Source: Strobilurus pachycystidiatus (Eukaryota > Basidiomycota > Agaricomycetes > Agaricales > Physalacriaceae). Taken from it: 64,000 nt of DNA. Made by a program: the position numbers and the translations under genes. The notes under the pieces were generated by a model. The model ran no database searches. It was not told the origin of the DNA and was given only the letters and a program-made list of their open reading frames with translations. How positions within the stretch are numbered: position 1 is the first letter of the stretch; every line of letters starts with the position of its first letter. The DNA is taken from assembly GCA_019915135.1 (NCBI GenBank), contig JAHLMK010000005.1, positions 2,542,001-2,606,000 on the forward strand, written 5' to 3'. Below, one piece after another: positions 1 to 11,332 of this stretch.

Positions 1-1131
1 GTCGTAGTCAAAGATGGAGGTGAGTTCTCATATCACCCGTGCGAGATGTTCATCTAACATGCTGTCCACCAGCCATGATTGCTGATCGTGTGGTTATCCT
101 CCCTGGTGTCACCGTTGGCCGTCGTGCAGTCATCGGCTCTGGCACTTTGACTTCTCGTAAAGGCTCGTACGAAGATGGCTCGACTTGGTTTGGATCGCGT
201 ACGTTCAGATTTTCGGCATAGCCTTGCTTTTGACTGACAATTATGAACAGAGCGCGGTGAAGCCTTATGCCTGAACAAGGGTGCCCCGGAGGCACAGAAG
301 ACCGATACGATCACACCATTTGGCCGCGCGTACTACAAACGCCAAGCTGACTTCTTCGTGCTGCCCTACATCATGCTTCTATCAAACAACCTCGCTGTCG
401 CTGCATTTACTGCTGCATATTGGTCTCTTGCGGCGGTTTCGGTTGCACAAATTCTTCGGCAGCTGGCCGTCCATTTCCCCCACCTCTTCGATCGCACATG
501 GTATACATTCGGCATCGTCTTCGGTGTAACTTCCGTCGCATACATTGCAGTGCTTGACATCCAAGCGATTCTTGTGATGTGGTGGGTGATCATTGCCAAA
601 TGTATGGTGATTGGGAGACGGCAAGCGGGTCGATTCGAGTGGGACAAGAGCAGTTACTGCCAACGCTGGCAGCTGCATCTCGTTCTCTGCCGCCCTTTGT
701 ACAAAGGCTTTGGAAACGGAGGCGTTCTTGCGCCTCTAACTGGCACCGCTTGGATCACCTTATTCTACCGTATGCAGGGAGCAACTTTTGGCCGAAACGC
801 TGCCATTTGGGCAGGCGGAAAGCGGGGATTGTTGACCGAGCCTGACCTTGTCGAGCTCGGGGACTCGGTCTCATTAGGCAATTGCTCAGTCGTTGCTCAT
901 ATCAATTCCCGTGGCAACTTTGCGTTGAACTCCCTGAAAATCGGCGATGGTTGTGCCATGCGTGCAGGCTCTCGGTTGCTATCAGGAGCATCTATGGAGG
1001 CCGGCAGTATGCTATGCGAGCATACTCTCTTGACATCGGGAGAAGTTGCGGATGCTGGTGGAATCTACCTTGGCTGGCCCGCCTTGCGAACGGACACTCG
1101 GAGGAGCGGCCGGTACGCAAAGGGTGGCTAG
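1..1131 (+). CDS. NRPS-like / Pls-PosA-type enzyme, C-terminal hexapeptide-repeat region (5' partial)
   Basis: Three exons fit in one frame: 1-19, 73-198 and 251-1131, with introns 20-72 and 199-250. The protein starts inside a left-handed beta-helix (hexapeptide repeats such as VVILPGVTVGRRAVIGSG) and runs into hydrophobic segments (LAVAAFTAAYWSLAAVSVAQ; GIVFGVTSVAYIAVLDI). A second beta-helix follows (ATFGRNAAIWAGG to LSLGNCSVVAHINSRGNF), ending near GIYLGWPALR. This alternation of LpxA-like repeats and membrane segments is the C-terminal half of Pls/PosA-type NRPS-like proteins, whose N-terminal part normally carries adenylation and carrier domains; those would lie left of the window. The substrate cannot be told from this fragment. 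The stop is at 1129-1131. Family assignment is from recall and is fairly secure. Confidence 0.75.
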
Positions 1132-1645
1132 CTTTCTCAAATTCTGGAATTCTCGCTCACTGGCATTGTTTATTGGACACTTACATTTACACGGTTTATC
1201 GTTCGACACTTTCTTGGGGTTCATTGGACATTAAATATACACGGTTTATCATTGGGATTCATTGTTTGCTGAAAGAACTCGAGCAACATGCATATACCCA
1301 TGTACATCGCAATTATAATCATGATACAAAAAAAAGGACACCGCGTTGGTATATACCAATGCCCGTTGGTCAAACGTCTTGTTCTTTCTCCTCGCAGTAA
1401 GTACGCGACTCATTTTGACCCGCCCGTTCAAGGTTAAGGTTCTCTTTACCTCAACCATTCTGTCCTCGTTGTCACACCCGTCGTCCAATACGATTGATTT
1501 TGCCTCTGCTCAATAAAATGGACAATCAGCCTCAGCAGCCCATTACATATCTGGGCGCCATGGCATATTACCAGCTGTCTGCGCGCTCAGGCAATGGCGA
1601 CACGACACAGCCACCCGCCTTCATTGTCTTTCCACTACCACCATC
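1132..1645. other. Intergenic; probable 5' leader of the TFIIIC subunit gene
   Basis: No convincing gene. A short ORF (1518-1649, 43 codons) begins with ATG and ends with TGA overlapping the start codon of the next gene, so it would be an upstream ORF if the leader reaches that far. The rest is AT-rich spacer, with a repeated ACACGGTTTATC string near 1190 and 1240. Confidence 0.4.
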
Positions 1646-2509
1646 ATGAATCGCGCACCCTGCCTTTGTCCCGGCTACACATACGTTGAATCTTTCGGCT
1701 CCGACGATGAATACGAAGAGGAAGAAGAGATACTATACGTGACGCTCGATCTGGATAACGTCGACTCGTCTCTCATGCCGAGTTCGCAGACGTACCGCTT
1801 GATTGTAGGTTCTCTGTCCTATAACCTGGATCGCAACTTACAGGAATAAAGGGTCTGGATACGCCAACCCCGTTTCTACAACTATCTGGGACAGTTCTGA
1901 AGGGCGCGCATGATGCGATGTTGGGCAGCGAGCTGATATTTCAGGAGGATACCAAGGGACCAGGTATGCTCCTCCCTCACTCCGATACTCGCATCCAACC
2001 GCTCCTCCTCATTAGAAGGCCCAGCGGATCGAACGAAAAAAACCATCACCTACTTGGCAAACAGCGAGCAGCGTATCTGCTTTAGAGAAGTCCGCCTCCA
2101 GCGCAAATCCGACGCGCCCCCTCCTCCCAACCCAGAACCCGAGATGATGGTGCCCGAGGACGACAAACACGCGCTAGATCGCACGACGGGCAACGCCGCG
2201 CCGCCGCCGAGGAAGAAGCGCAGGTCCAAGAAAGCCCAGGCAGACGATGACGACTCGGAGGAGGTCGCTGCACCACCCGCGTCGCCCCGGAGGACGCGGT
2301 CGCGCAAGTCGAAAATCCCTGAACCAGAGGTAGACGAAGATGGGAATCCGCTTCCTCCGCCTCCGAAGAAGAGCAGAGGGCGGCCGAGGAAGGTACCTGT
2401 TGTCGAGGAACTTGGACCCGACCCCGAACCGATGGTAGAGCCTGATGCAGGAGATGGGGAGGTCGACGCCATAGCGGATCTGGATGATGACGTTCCTACG
2501 ACGGAGTAA
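1646..2509 (+). CDS. TFIIIC triple-barrel subunit (Tfc7/GTF3C6-like)
   Basis: Join 1646-1804, 1852-1963, 2016-2509 gives 254 residues with all phases matching; the first acceptor (AAAG at 1851) is less canonical. The N-terminal 110 residues match the TFIIIC subunit-6 triple-barrel fold: acidic leader, then EILYVTLDLDNVDSS, YRLIGLDTPTPFLQLSGTVL, a LIFQED segment and KKTITYLANSEQRICFREV. This subunit is part of the TFIIIC factor that recruits TFIIIB to tRNA gene promoters in the nucleus. The C-terminal half is disordered, with alternating acidic and lysine/arginine-rich blocks and an AT-hook-like RGRPRK near the end. The start was chosen because it places CPGYTYVESF directly before the barrel. 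Domain assignment rests on recognition of pattern and length. Confidence 0.8.
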
Positions 2510-4408
2510 TCACAGTACTGTGATTTGCGGGGAAGTGCTGGGTTGCAACCCGCTCAACGAGTCCTAAATCGTATGCAACAGATCCTTGATGCTGAACTTT
2601 CTACTAACGTGGCTTCAGCTCCGTCCACGTATCTTGTTGGCTTGAAAGGCCGTGTACCTTGTAACTCAAGGAACACTTGCAAGCGCGTCCGATCCTGTCT
2701 TTCCTGCATTGGGAAGATGTTCGAGACGCTGCCGCGTATTTGTTTGCTACCATTCGCGACGCGCTGGCTCCACTCATCTTCATTTCGGATGGGAATACAG
2801 GAGGTCGTTTATCAGGATTTTCCGTTCACCGTTGCCCCTTCACGAGGATCACGTCTTGCTCTTGGTCACGAACACCTCCATGTTCCCCGCCTTCACCTTG
2901 ACACGCTGATCGGGCACATCGTGAATGGCGAATCTTGGAAGGACTTCGTGGCAGAGGAGACACCACGCTGATTCCATCCAGGCTATCTTCCAAGTATATA
3001 TGTTTTCTTGTCAGATGTCAACCATCGTGGAGTGGATGGCATTGGAATGAAGGCAGCTCTGCTGGATCGGCTCATATTGCACCTGCTGGAAATCTCTTCC
3101 CCTACAACCGTGACCCAGATAGAATTAGCACTCCGCACGAGTCAGGCATTTATTGCCAGCGACTCATATGGCGGTGAGCCGTGTTTTGTATGCATCTGTT
3201 GAAGAGGCTGGGGCTATAAGCAATCTTTCGCTCTTGGTGGACTTTTTCGCTCTGACGCTTTGATCCCGCGAAGAAAATTCGGTGCTGTACTAGGACGTAC
3301 TTCTGTGCCACTGGTAGGGTGGGCAAGGATCTCGGACTCTTAGTATACACCAGTGCCCATCGAAACAGGATTCTAGGAGGTAAACGCGGTGTGAAACCCC
3401 TCCGATGTAGATGCTGGTAGGCAGTGGGAAGACAAATGAACATCGTGATCGTGCTGTATCAAAAGTGGGGATTCTTTCGTATCCGCCCTATGCTACCAGC
3501 CCATTTATTCAGCTATCCCACGACCGCAAGTACAGCAAGCTGACTGGTCGTGTTGAATAGGATTGTCGAACGACGCGTCAATATATGTGTTGAAAATTTG
3601 GCACGCTCGTCTACCGTTCACAATGAAAGCAGGCAGCACAACAACAACTCAATCGCACATTGAACATCTCGGTCGCGTACATATGTAAGACGCTAATTGC
3701 ACCACTTGACAACTCTGCGCGTTCCACGTTTCAAATGATGTATCGAAGAGGGTTAATTCACGTGTGAGGCATATATAGATGCCAATTCGGCTCGATGATG
3801 GGAAAGTTGAGGACGCCACACAACTGAATGACACCTATGATATGACACCCGATGAGACCGAGTAAATATAATTTGACTAAATACGTTCGCGACTTGATTG
3901 TCGCCGACGGTCTGACTGCATTGTTAGACCACTGGCGCTTTGACTTCCCACTAATTGGACAAACGCGAAGTGAGAAGACGGAAATCCATGCTCGTACATG
4001 ATTTCGACCTTGGGCATCAGTAAAGGACTTTCAAAAGTCCATGTCATGGTGTTTCCTCATCGTGGCGTACGGCGTACTACCCGGGAGGCAGGACACCTTG
4101 ACACATACGGCGGCTTGGGGATTGATCATCAACAAGGTCAAAAATAAAAATACTATGACAAAGAGGATGGAACGGCTCTAGCACAAAGGCAGGCCCATAC
4201 TGAGTGGTGCGGTCTGGTCGTTTGCACCGCATAACAACGGTTCAATAACTATAAAAGTACAGCGAGTATGCCCTGCGTGTATGGGTACTTACATGATACC
4301 CAGAGTCAGACAAGAATATAGCGACGGACAACGAACAGAACATGATACAGAAAGCCAAAATATAGCAACGGACAGATGCAACAGCGAATAGAGATGACCG
4401 TCGGCTGA
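2510..4408. other. Long gene-poor stretch with unresolved small ORFs
   Basis: Between the TFIIIC subunit and the GATA factor I could not assemble a convincing gene. Several short overlapping + strand ORFs between 2525 and 3202 contain protein-like pieces (DVRDAAAYLFATIRDAL; LLDRLILHLLEISSPTTVTQ) in different frames, which could be a small spliced gene or a decayed one. I do not recognise a family. From 3220 to 4300 I see only AT-rich non-coding sequence. Confidence 0.3.
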
Positions 4409-5395
4409 CTATGAGCCCGCCAGCTGATCTTCCTCTTCCTCCTCCAGGCTAGAATCGTCATCGGAAAAATACTCGGCTTCCGGAGCACCCTGGGTGTTGG
4501 AGAGCCGTTTCTTCATCATCTTGGCATACACGAGACCACAGGCATTACAGAGAGTCCGCGGGCCCATGGGACCTCTGCGCCACTCTGGCGTCGAGGTGGC
4601 ATTGCAGCCGAGGCAGACCTGGTTGGAGACATGCTTTTCGGCCGCAGCAAGTGCAGCCTCCTTCTCCGCCTTGTCCTTCTCCTGGCGGGAGATCTCTGCG
4701 CGCTCCGCCTCCAGGGCCCGTTCGCGCTCGAGCTCAGCTTCGCGCTGCTGGCGTTCACGTTCGCGCTGCTGGCGTTCCCGTTCGAGTTGGCGCTCCCTTT
4801 CACGCTCTCGCTCGAGTTCCCGTTCCCGTTCGAGTTCCCGTTCTCGCTCCCGAGCACGCTCCCGCTCCTTCTCTTCTTCGCTGCCAAGTAAACGAGCAGC
4901 TAGCGAGGCGGTATCACAGAGTTTATCGAGGGATGCGGGCGTGTTTTGTTGGGAGAATGCATCGAGAATCATTCGATACGAGTTTAGTAACTACCCATGG
5001 AAATGAGTGTAGAACGACCGTATCGTTTGCCCGACACGTACTTGGTGATAATCCAGTCCAACGGGTGGTGGCGTGTATTCTTCCTGCCATCTGTGGGTTA
5101 CCGGGGAGACAGATGAGATCTGAGGAGACGGATGAGTGGAATGTGATGGCTGAGAGGACTGTGGTGAGGAATGGGGATGGGGAGAGGGTTGTGGGGCATG
5201 AGGAGACGGGTAGCGAGGCTGGGGCGGAGGCGGAGGCGATGTGTCCGGCTGCTGCCAGTACTGTGCAGGAGGTGGCGGGTAAGCGTAGGCGTACGAAGGC
5301 TGGGTATATTGGGGACCGTACTCGTAGTGTGAATGATACATTTGGGCGCACCATACATCTGCAAACACGAGCTTCTCATTTTCGGACTTCCCCAT
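4409..5395 (-). CDS. GATA-type zinc-finger transcription factor
   Basis: Two exons, complement of 5042-5395 and 4409-4990, split by a 51-bp intron (4991-5041); phases fit (311 residues from the upstream ATG). The N-terminal part is rich in Pro, Tyr and Gln, followed by [20 protein letters not shown] across the intron. A long Arg/Glu-rich stretch follows, probably a charged helix or coiled coil. One GATA finger is near the C-terminus: [12 protein letters not shown], then [12 protein letters not shown], spaced C-x2-C-x18-C-x2-C. The 18-residue loop is the form found in White-Collar-2-like and plant GATA factors rather than the 17-residue AreA type. It ends in an acidic tail. The start is uncertain: the Met at 5341 (MYHSHYEYG) is an alternative. 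A PAS domain is not visible. It is divergent from the F-box gene at 5580. Confidence 0.85.
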
Positions 5396-5579
5396 TCGGA
5401 TTTGATCGAGCCTTCGAGGCGGTCCGGGGAGCTACTTTTGCTTCCGCGGTCCAGGCCCTTCACACTACGTTAACGCTGTTCTTTCATGCCAGGTTAGCAG
5501 TCGGACGTCACTCTGCCCAGTTCCCTTTCTGGTCCCTGTCCTCATTGCGGGCCCGCTTCTCCTTCTCATAGTACCCGCA

Positions 5580-6808
5580 ATGGCCATTGCCTTTCCCCAG
5601 GAGATCATAGATGCCATCATCGACGAGCTCAGCGACCTCACAGCACTGCTTGCGTGCTGCACAGTATCTCACTCATTCCTCCCCAGAGCCCGCGCTCGTC
5701 TCTGGCTTCATGTCCGCATTAGTTTCGGAGCAATAAATCATCTACAACATCACCCCTCTCTATTCACTTTGGTCAGATCTGCTGCATTCCCACCAGACAG
5801 AACCCACGATGCCGGGATTGAGTTCCCCGACTTCGTGGCCAAACTCAGTGAACATCTGGAGCATCTGTACGTCGAGCACGAAGGCGGCATACCTTTGCCG
5901 TCTTATTTCTTCCCCGCATTCGCCGCGTATCAGCATGTTAGGTGCTTACACCTGCATGGGTTCCATCCAAACTATGTAGCACCGATATGCATCTTGACCA
6001 GACATTTTCCTCTGCTCAAGGATCTATCCTTGTCGGAGTTCGAGCTACGAGAACCTTACAGTCCAGGACCAACCCACGATCATTGTGCCAACTGCTCCTT
6101 TCCAGAGCTAGATCATCTGGGCTTATCGCTCGCTAATCAAAAACCAACACGACTCATGCACGCTTTGCTTGGGGGGCATTGCATATGTTTCTTTTCCCGA
6201 GTCCGCTCTGTAGAATTGACTCTGAGAGCACCCGTCGTCGAGCCTTGCTTGCTGCTGGAGATGTATAGGAACCTCGAGATGTTGACCGAGTTCACTATAC
6301 GAGGCGTTGCGAACGGTAAAGTGCCTTTCACAATAAGAAAGCACCAGCGCTCAATGAGTCCTTCTCAGTACTGGCATGGGATGGCCTTCTTCCTCTGAAA
6401 CGACTAAAGACGTTCACCTTCTCCATCACTTTTGATGACCTACCAGAGGCGGCTCTGAGGTGGATAACAGCGCGCCTTTCAGAGGTCATCTCGCAAACAG
6501 ACGTCGTTTGTCAGCTCAGAACCATCGTTGCGGAAGTTAGTCTTAACTTTACCTCCCGCTACGAGTGGCAGCAGACTATGGCGAGTGTACTGGACGCTTG
6601 GGGGTACTTCATCGAAGTCGTGCGAGGCCTTCATTTCATCGAGACGCTCAAGATTAAGCTATGCCTCGCTGATTATGATGCAGGCCGTTGGAGTGCAGAA
6701 GAAGCTAGGATGAGACTCGGCGCGCTGGCTGATTACCTGCAGGCATATTTGTCTTGTATCGGCGTACACGGTCGTTCTCCGCGAGTTGTTCTATACGCGG
6801 GCTTGTAA
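5580..6808 (+). CDS. F-box protein, LRR-like C-terminus
   Basis: Join 5580-6315, 6369-6808 gives 391 residues; the 53-bp intron restores frame exactly (GVAN then VLAWDGLLPL). An F-box sits at residues 3-40 (FPQEIIDAIIDELSDL, then CCTVSHSFLPRARARLW), with the usual leucine-rich body of expanded Agaricomycete F-box families (RCLHLHGF, LLKDLSLSEF, FPELDHLGLSL, VRSVELTL). Such proteins bind Skp1 in SCF ubiquitin ligases through the F-box and targets through the C-terminal region; the target is unknown. The start codon lies just after a pyrimidine-rich leader, and the gene shares a short divergent spacer with the GATA factor. Confidence 0.8.
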
Positions 6809-9330
6809 TTCTATTTTGTTTACGTCTCATATGTGTACCCAATGTCACATAATGGTCAATGTTCTGAGCCCTGCACTGGCCTTTGATTGTCATAGATCGT
6901 TATCCTCGGATGCATTGGCAACTTACCTCCGCCATCCGAGTCATCATGAATTCTCCGAACACCCAGCACATTACTCTCTCGTCTGTTTACGTGTTTCCCC
7001 TCAAATACGTCTGGTTGCCCCTTTGTTGCGAATTGTGGCGCAAGGATTTCTATCGTCTCACCGGGTCTGCACTAATGACAGTGTGGCAGCGGTGCGCGGA
7101 AGTGCGGGTCGTTTCCTGACTGCCGCACTTTCTGATGTTGGAGCATTGGTCGTGAGTTTATCCACTCTGTCACAACGCTACTATCATACTAACACTGTCT
7201 GAAGTACGGAACATCTACGCTGATCTTTAGTACGCTTTTCTTTTCTTGGTCATGACAATCGCCCTGTATCGTTTATTCCAATGCTTAATGGCGTCCACAC
7301 CGACTAGCGTTTCGAGGTATAACCTGTAGCACTATCTGACTACGATTGAAGAACGATTCAGATGGTCTGAATCGACAGAAGATATCGGTATTGCAATTAT
7401 GTCCAAGGGTATCCTATTATATCATACAGGCCAATGTCCGCAAGGTCGCCGCAACCGCCCAATTCGAAAATGAGCGTCTCTTTGTCAAGGCTCGAGCTGT
7501 GCCTTCCGCTCGAGTCCCGAACAAAATTGCAATCCTCCTCCTCGTTTCCTGATTCGTCGACAACTGTTCCACCGTCGCTTCCGACGGCTATGCATGATCC
7601 TCGAAAGCTTCTTCCTCGATTACCCAAACCTCCCGACGACGTGAAACCAAATCGGACTCGCGCCCTCTAGATGACGTGGGTGGCGGGACAGCCAGACTTG
7701 AAGAGCGCCGAGCTTTGTGAGGACGCAATTTACTACCCGAGGGCAGAGATTGCTTGGGATGGCGAGAAAGGTGCGGTGCGGCTGGGGGTGTGAGGATGAG
7801 GGATGCACAGAACATGCCAGCGCAAGGAACCCGACAACTGGAGCGCGACCGTTTGTGATTTCGCCGCCTCGCGCGAAAAGCAGGCGGTTCAGGACTTGCC
7901 ATGCCAGGTGCGGGGTCGTTCAGTAGGAAGACTGAGAAGGACAGGACCATCATAGTGAAAGGGTAGTCGTGGGTTATGGTGGCCGCCATGATATAAGAAG
8001 GATTGACTTGAGGCCAAGGGGGTGTGGTGATGACAACGCCGCGGTGATCGCTGCCCGATGCCAGTTCTCGCATGGACTGGACAATGATGCATGTCATTCC
8101 CGACATTGAGTGCTTTCTCAGTCTGGACCTTTCTTCTCATAAAGTATGATATGTAGTGGCGGTGATGGGAAAAGTAGGGCCATAGAAGCCATTTGAACTC
8201 GTTGAAGCCTGGATGTATCTGTTCGTTTCTGCATAACCGGTCATGGCAATAAGCCGGACAGTCCGTCGAAGACAAGTTTGCAACATCACCGTCGTACCAT
8301 GCTATCTGTGACAGCAACAACGAGAACAGTGCCTAAAATTGAATGATGTGGTCAACGTTAACTTGGAATGTCTGAATAAGTACTACCTGACGTTCGTACC
8401 TATCATTCAGAAGTAAGTAGAGTGCCTGACGTCGGGCACGCCCGGTAGCTCTCTGAACAGTGCCTCAGCATTTGTACAAGAGAAGGACTGGTCATACATA
8501 GGTCCTTTATGACAGCAGTCTCAGAGAGCGCCACCCAAATTCAACACCCCCCGTTGACAACAAGATGGCATGATGTTCCTGGCTGGTTCCTGGCAGATAA
8601 TATCGGCGTGCTCATGGAACGAGACAGGCGTGCTGACGGAAAAGACAGACGGGCGTTCTTCCCAGATCCACTGAGGGAAGAGCCCTTGAAATAGACGCAC
8701 CTCCCAAAGCCTTGTCAGGCGCTAGGTAGCATGGCAGATTGTCAGCATTTATGGCGCAACTCTCAAACAGACGGAACGGACAGACCCTCATAGAGGTTGA
8801 TTGCAGAAAGAATCGCTACGCGTCCTGGGAATGGCCAGGACATGACGCGAGCGGCATGGGCCGTGCCGGTAAGCCGATTCCTCACTCGAGGGTTAGGGTT
8901 TTCTGCTTTGTTCTTCACCGCCATCTTCACGACATACGCGACCCGAACAGGCTTGGAAATGTGTTTGCAGAAATACAAGATCCCACAGGACGCTAGAATC
9001 TGGAAAAGACCAAGGGCAAGGCACATTATCCACTCCCCAATTGCGCCACTATGGGATCTCTTCAAACTTCGAGAACTTGAAGGTGCGTACGCGTATCCAC
9101 CTGTATTCACCCATTTTCTCATCTGTCTGATAGTGCCAAACTCTCGCTAGTGCTATCGCTTCTGATATGATCTTTCTCGATCCTCTTTCCCTACTCTCTC
9201 TGGTCATTATTCAAACTCGCCACGTCTCCCACTCTATGATGCTACTGGCCGGTCACTTGACTGTCAGGTAGAGAGATGTTCCAGATGTTGTCATCGCTGG
9301 TCTTAAGACGCGATGTGCACCGATGCGCTA
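6809..9330. other. Unresolved region with partial coding-like ORFs on both strands
   Basis: I could not build a full gene here. The best candidate is a spliced gene on the minus strand between about 7590 and 8330. It would join a piece reading NEQIHPGFNEFKWLLWPY (8320-8100) to the open frame 8106-7588 (IVQSMRELASGSDHRG; a hydrophobic piece TMMVLSFSVFLL; a basic, Ser/Pro-rich tail). A second minus-strand piece at 9122-8763 has one hydrophobic segment (GEWIMCLALGLFQILAS). On the plus strand, 7434-7670 encodes a Ser/Pro-rich 78-residue ORF. None is recognised and the frames do not join cleanly, so this may be a decayed membrane-protein gene. Confidence 0.25.
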
Positions 9331-9337
9331 TATAAAA
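9331..9337 (+). promoter_or_regulatory. TATA box of the carboxylesterase locus
   Basis: TATAAAA lies 35 bp upstream of the ATG at 9372, a good position for a core promoter with a very short leader. It suggests the promoter survived although the coding region downstream is frame-broken. Confidence 0.45.
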
Positions 9338-9371
9338 CGACTACGGGGACGGTCATCAACGCCATCTCATC

Positions 9372-10925
9372 ATGTTGTGGGTCTCAACCGTAATCTTCCT
9401 CGCGGCGCAAGCCCTTTCCGATGTCAGGCAGTTTAAGTATGTCCCGTAGGCAAAGGTGAGGTGACCGCTTCCAGTCAACTTTCGTCATTGTTGAGCTTTG
9501 AACAGCCATCTTTGTCTCCTCGCGCTGGGTATCGCCTGAGCGCCTCGACAATTCGTCCACCAAACATGACTCGACGCTGTTCGGTCCGACGGCATGTGGT
9601 CGATATGTCGGCGCCATCCTCACAGCCTGGGCGCTGAACATTACTGGGAACTCATCGTCAAAGATGGCGAAAGCTTTCTCGCAGATTTGGTCGCTGACAA
9701 CTCTGCCGAAGCCTGTGTCCCTCACAGTTTGGACTCCCCCAAATGCCACTCCAACTCTAACTTCTCAGTACTGGTATACCTGACTGGAGGAGGGACCTCA
9801 CCGGCGGAGTCAACATTCCCGCACAACTTCCATCTGATTGGATACATTGGAACCAGAAGCGTGGTCACAACAACTATCACGTCAATATCTTCGGTTATCC
9901 CAACGCGCGCGGCTTGAACGGCAGCACCAACTTCGCCCTCCAGGATCAGCGCATGGCCGTCGAGTGGGTGGCGGAGAACATTGCGGCCATCGGTGGCGAT
10001 CCCTCCCAGATCACCCTATGGGGTCAATCCGCCGGTGCAATGGCAACCGACATGTACTTATTCACCTGGGTCGACGACCCCATCATCCGTGCTTCAATAT
10101 CGAGCTCCGGCGTAGCACTTGGCGCATCTATCAACAATGAAGACTATTCCGGTTCCAACTTTACATTTGTCGCTCAGTCTCTCGGTTGCGATTTCGCCGA
10201 CGGCGAACTGGAGTTGGAGTGTATGCGACGTGTGCCGATGCAGCGGATCGAAAATTTCGTCGGGCAGTATCAGGACAATTCTACCCTCGTCGACCCTTCA
10301 CAATTGGCATCTCGTTCACTCGTCAAGGTGAGGTTCGTCGCACTCATAACAAAGACACAAGCTAACGATCTGGCTAGTCGACGAGAAATATGTCTTCTCG
10401 GAATCTGAATACATCAGCCGCTACCAAAATGGCCAAATTGCTCAAATTCCAACAATCATTGGTACTACCGCTCGCGAAGGTTCCCCCCTCGCACCATATA
10501 ACTACACCGACGGTCCTTCTCCCGAAGTCGTCCTCGCTTACACGATTTTCTTCGTCTGTCCGGCATACAACACAAGCGTTCAGAGGGACGAAGCTAACCT
10601 GCCTACCTACCGCTACGAATGGGCCGGCAACTTCACGAACATCGCCCCAGTCCCATGGCTAGGAGCGTACCATTACTCCGACCTCTACATGCTCTTCGGG
10701 ACCTACCTCATCGCTCCCGGCGAGATTACGGCATTGGAAGTACAAACATCCGAACGGATGCAGGATTACTTCCTGGATTTCGCTGTCGATCCGTACTCGC
10801 TGTCTGACCAGGGGTGGCTGGAGTATCATCCTAGCAAGAATAGTACGACTGGAGGGACGTTGGCGAGGTTTGGCGCCGGTGGGGAGGTGGTGCAATTTGT
10901 TGATGGGAATGAAGTTGAAACTTGA
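9372..10925 (+). pseudogene. Type-B carboxylesterase/lipase, frame-disrupted
   Basis: Starts with a secretion signal (MLWVSTVIFLAAQALS). The esterase body is recognisable: RWVSPERLDNSSTKHDSTLF, then WALNITGN, KDGESFLADLVADNSAEACV, TVWTPPNATPT, VLVYLTGGG, GGVNIPAQLPSDW, the nucleophile region ITLWGQSAGAMATD (Ser at about 10030) and an intact C-terminal half ending at 10925. Between about 9510 and 9900, however, consecutive family blocks fall in alternating reading frames over distances too short for introns. At about 10320-10380 the only plausible intron also leaves the next block (VDEKYVFSESEYISRY) out of frame. The N-terminal 50-100 residues of the family are shortened. Intact homologues are secreted alpha/beta hydrolases of roughly 540-560 residues. 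I read this as a recent pseudogene; clustered assembly errors are the alternative. Confidence 0.75.
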
Positions 10926-11332
10926 GGGGGCGTGTCATCTGGCGAACTATACGTATAATACGACTCCTTAACGCGAACGGTCAGATTTGTCAATAAACCT
11001 TGTGTACTTACTACTACTCTATCAATTCCGTTTTATTTTCTCCTGTGTCGCTCGCTCAACTTCCCAACAGCTCTCTGACTCTCTGCTTTGTCAAGATGCC
11101 GATGTCAATGAACGTTGAGATGGATCTTGTTTCCTGCTGGTGACAAACACTTATGTCTGTCTTCTTCGTTACCGTTAGTATTACGTTGCACTGTCATCAT
11201 CTTTGAGTACAAATACGGTTCCAGTGTTTGGTATTCTCTCAACAAGCAGATCAATGTCAACTGTCACACACCCCATCCACCCTCTTCCATCCATCACCTG
11301 AATAACGCCCTCTCTCTCTTGGATTTGCCAAC
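10926..11332. other. Intergenic spacer
   Basis: About 400 bp between the esterase and the next F-box-like gene. Pyrimidine-rich towards its right end, consistent with a promoter and leader. No ORF with coding character was seen. Confidence 0.5.

Noticed and set aside
2050..2472. 140-codon minus-strand ORF rich in Ser/Gly
   Set aside because: Antisense to the disordered tail of the TFIIIC subunit; no independent signal.
4494..5571. Long plus-strand ORFs over the GATA gene, including a hydrophobic one
   Set aside because: They are complements of the Arg/Glu repeat and Pro-rich parts of the GATA factor.
8763..9150. Overlapping ORFs on both strands, each with one hydrophobic segment
   Set aside because: Neither connects to neighbouring exons nor matches a family; not called as a gene.
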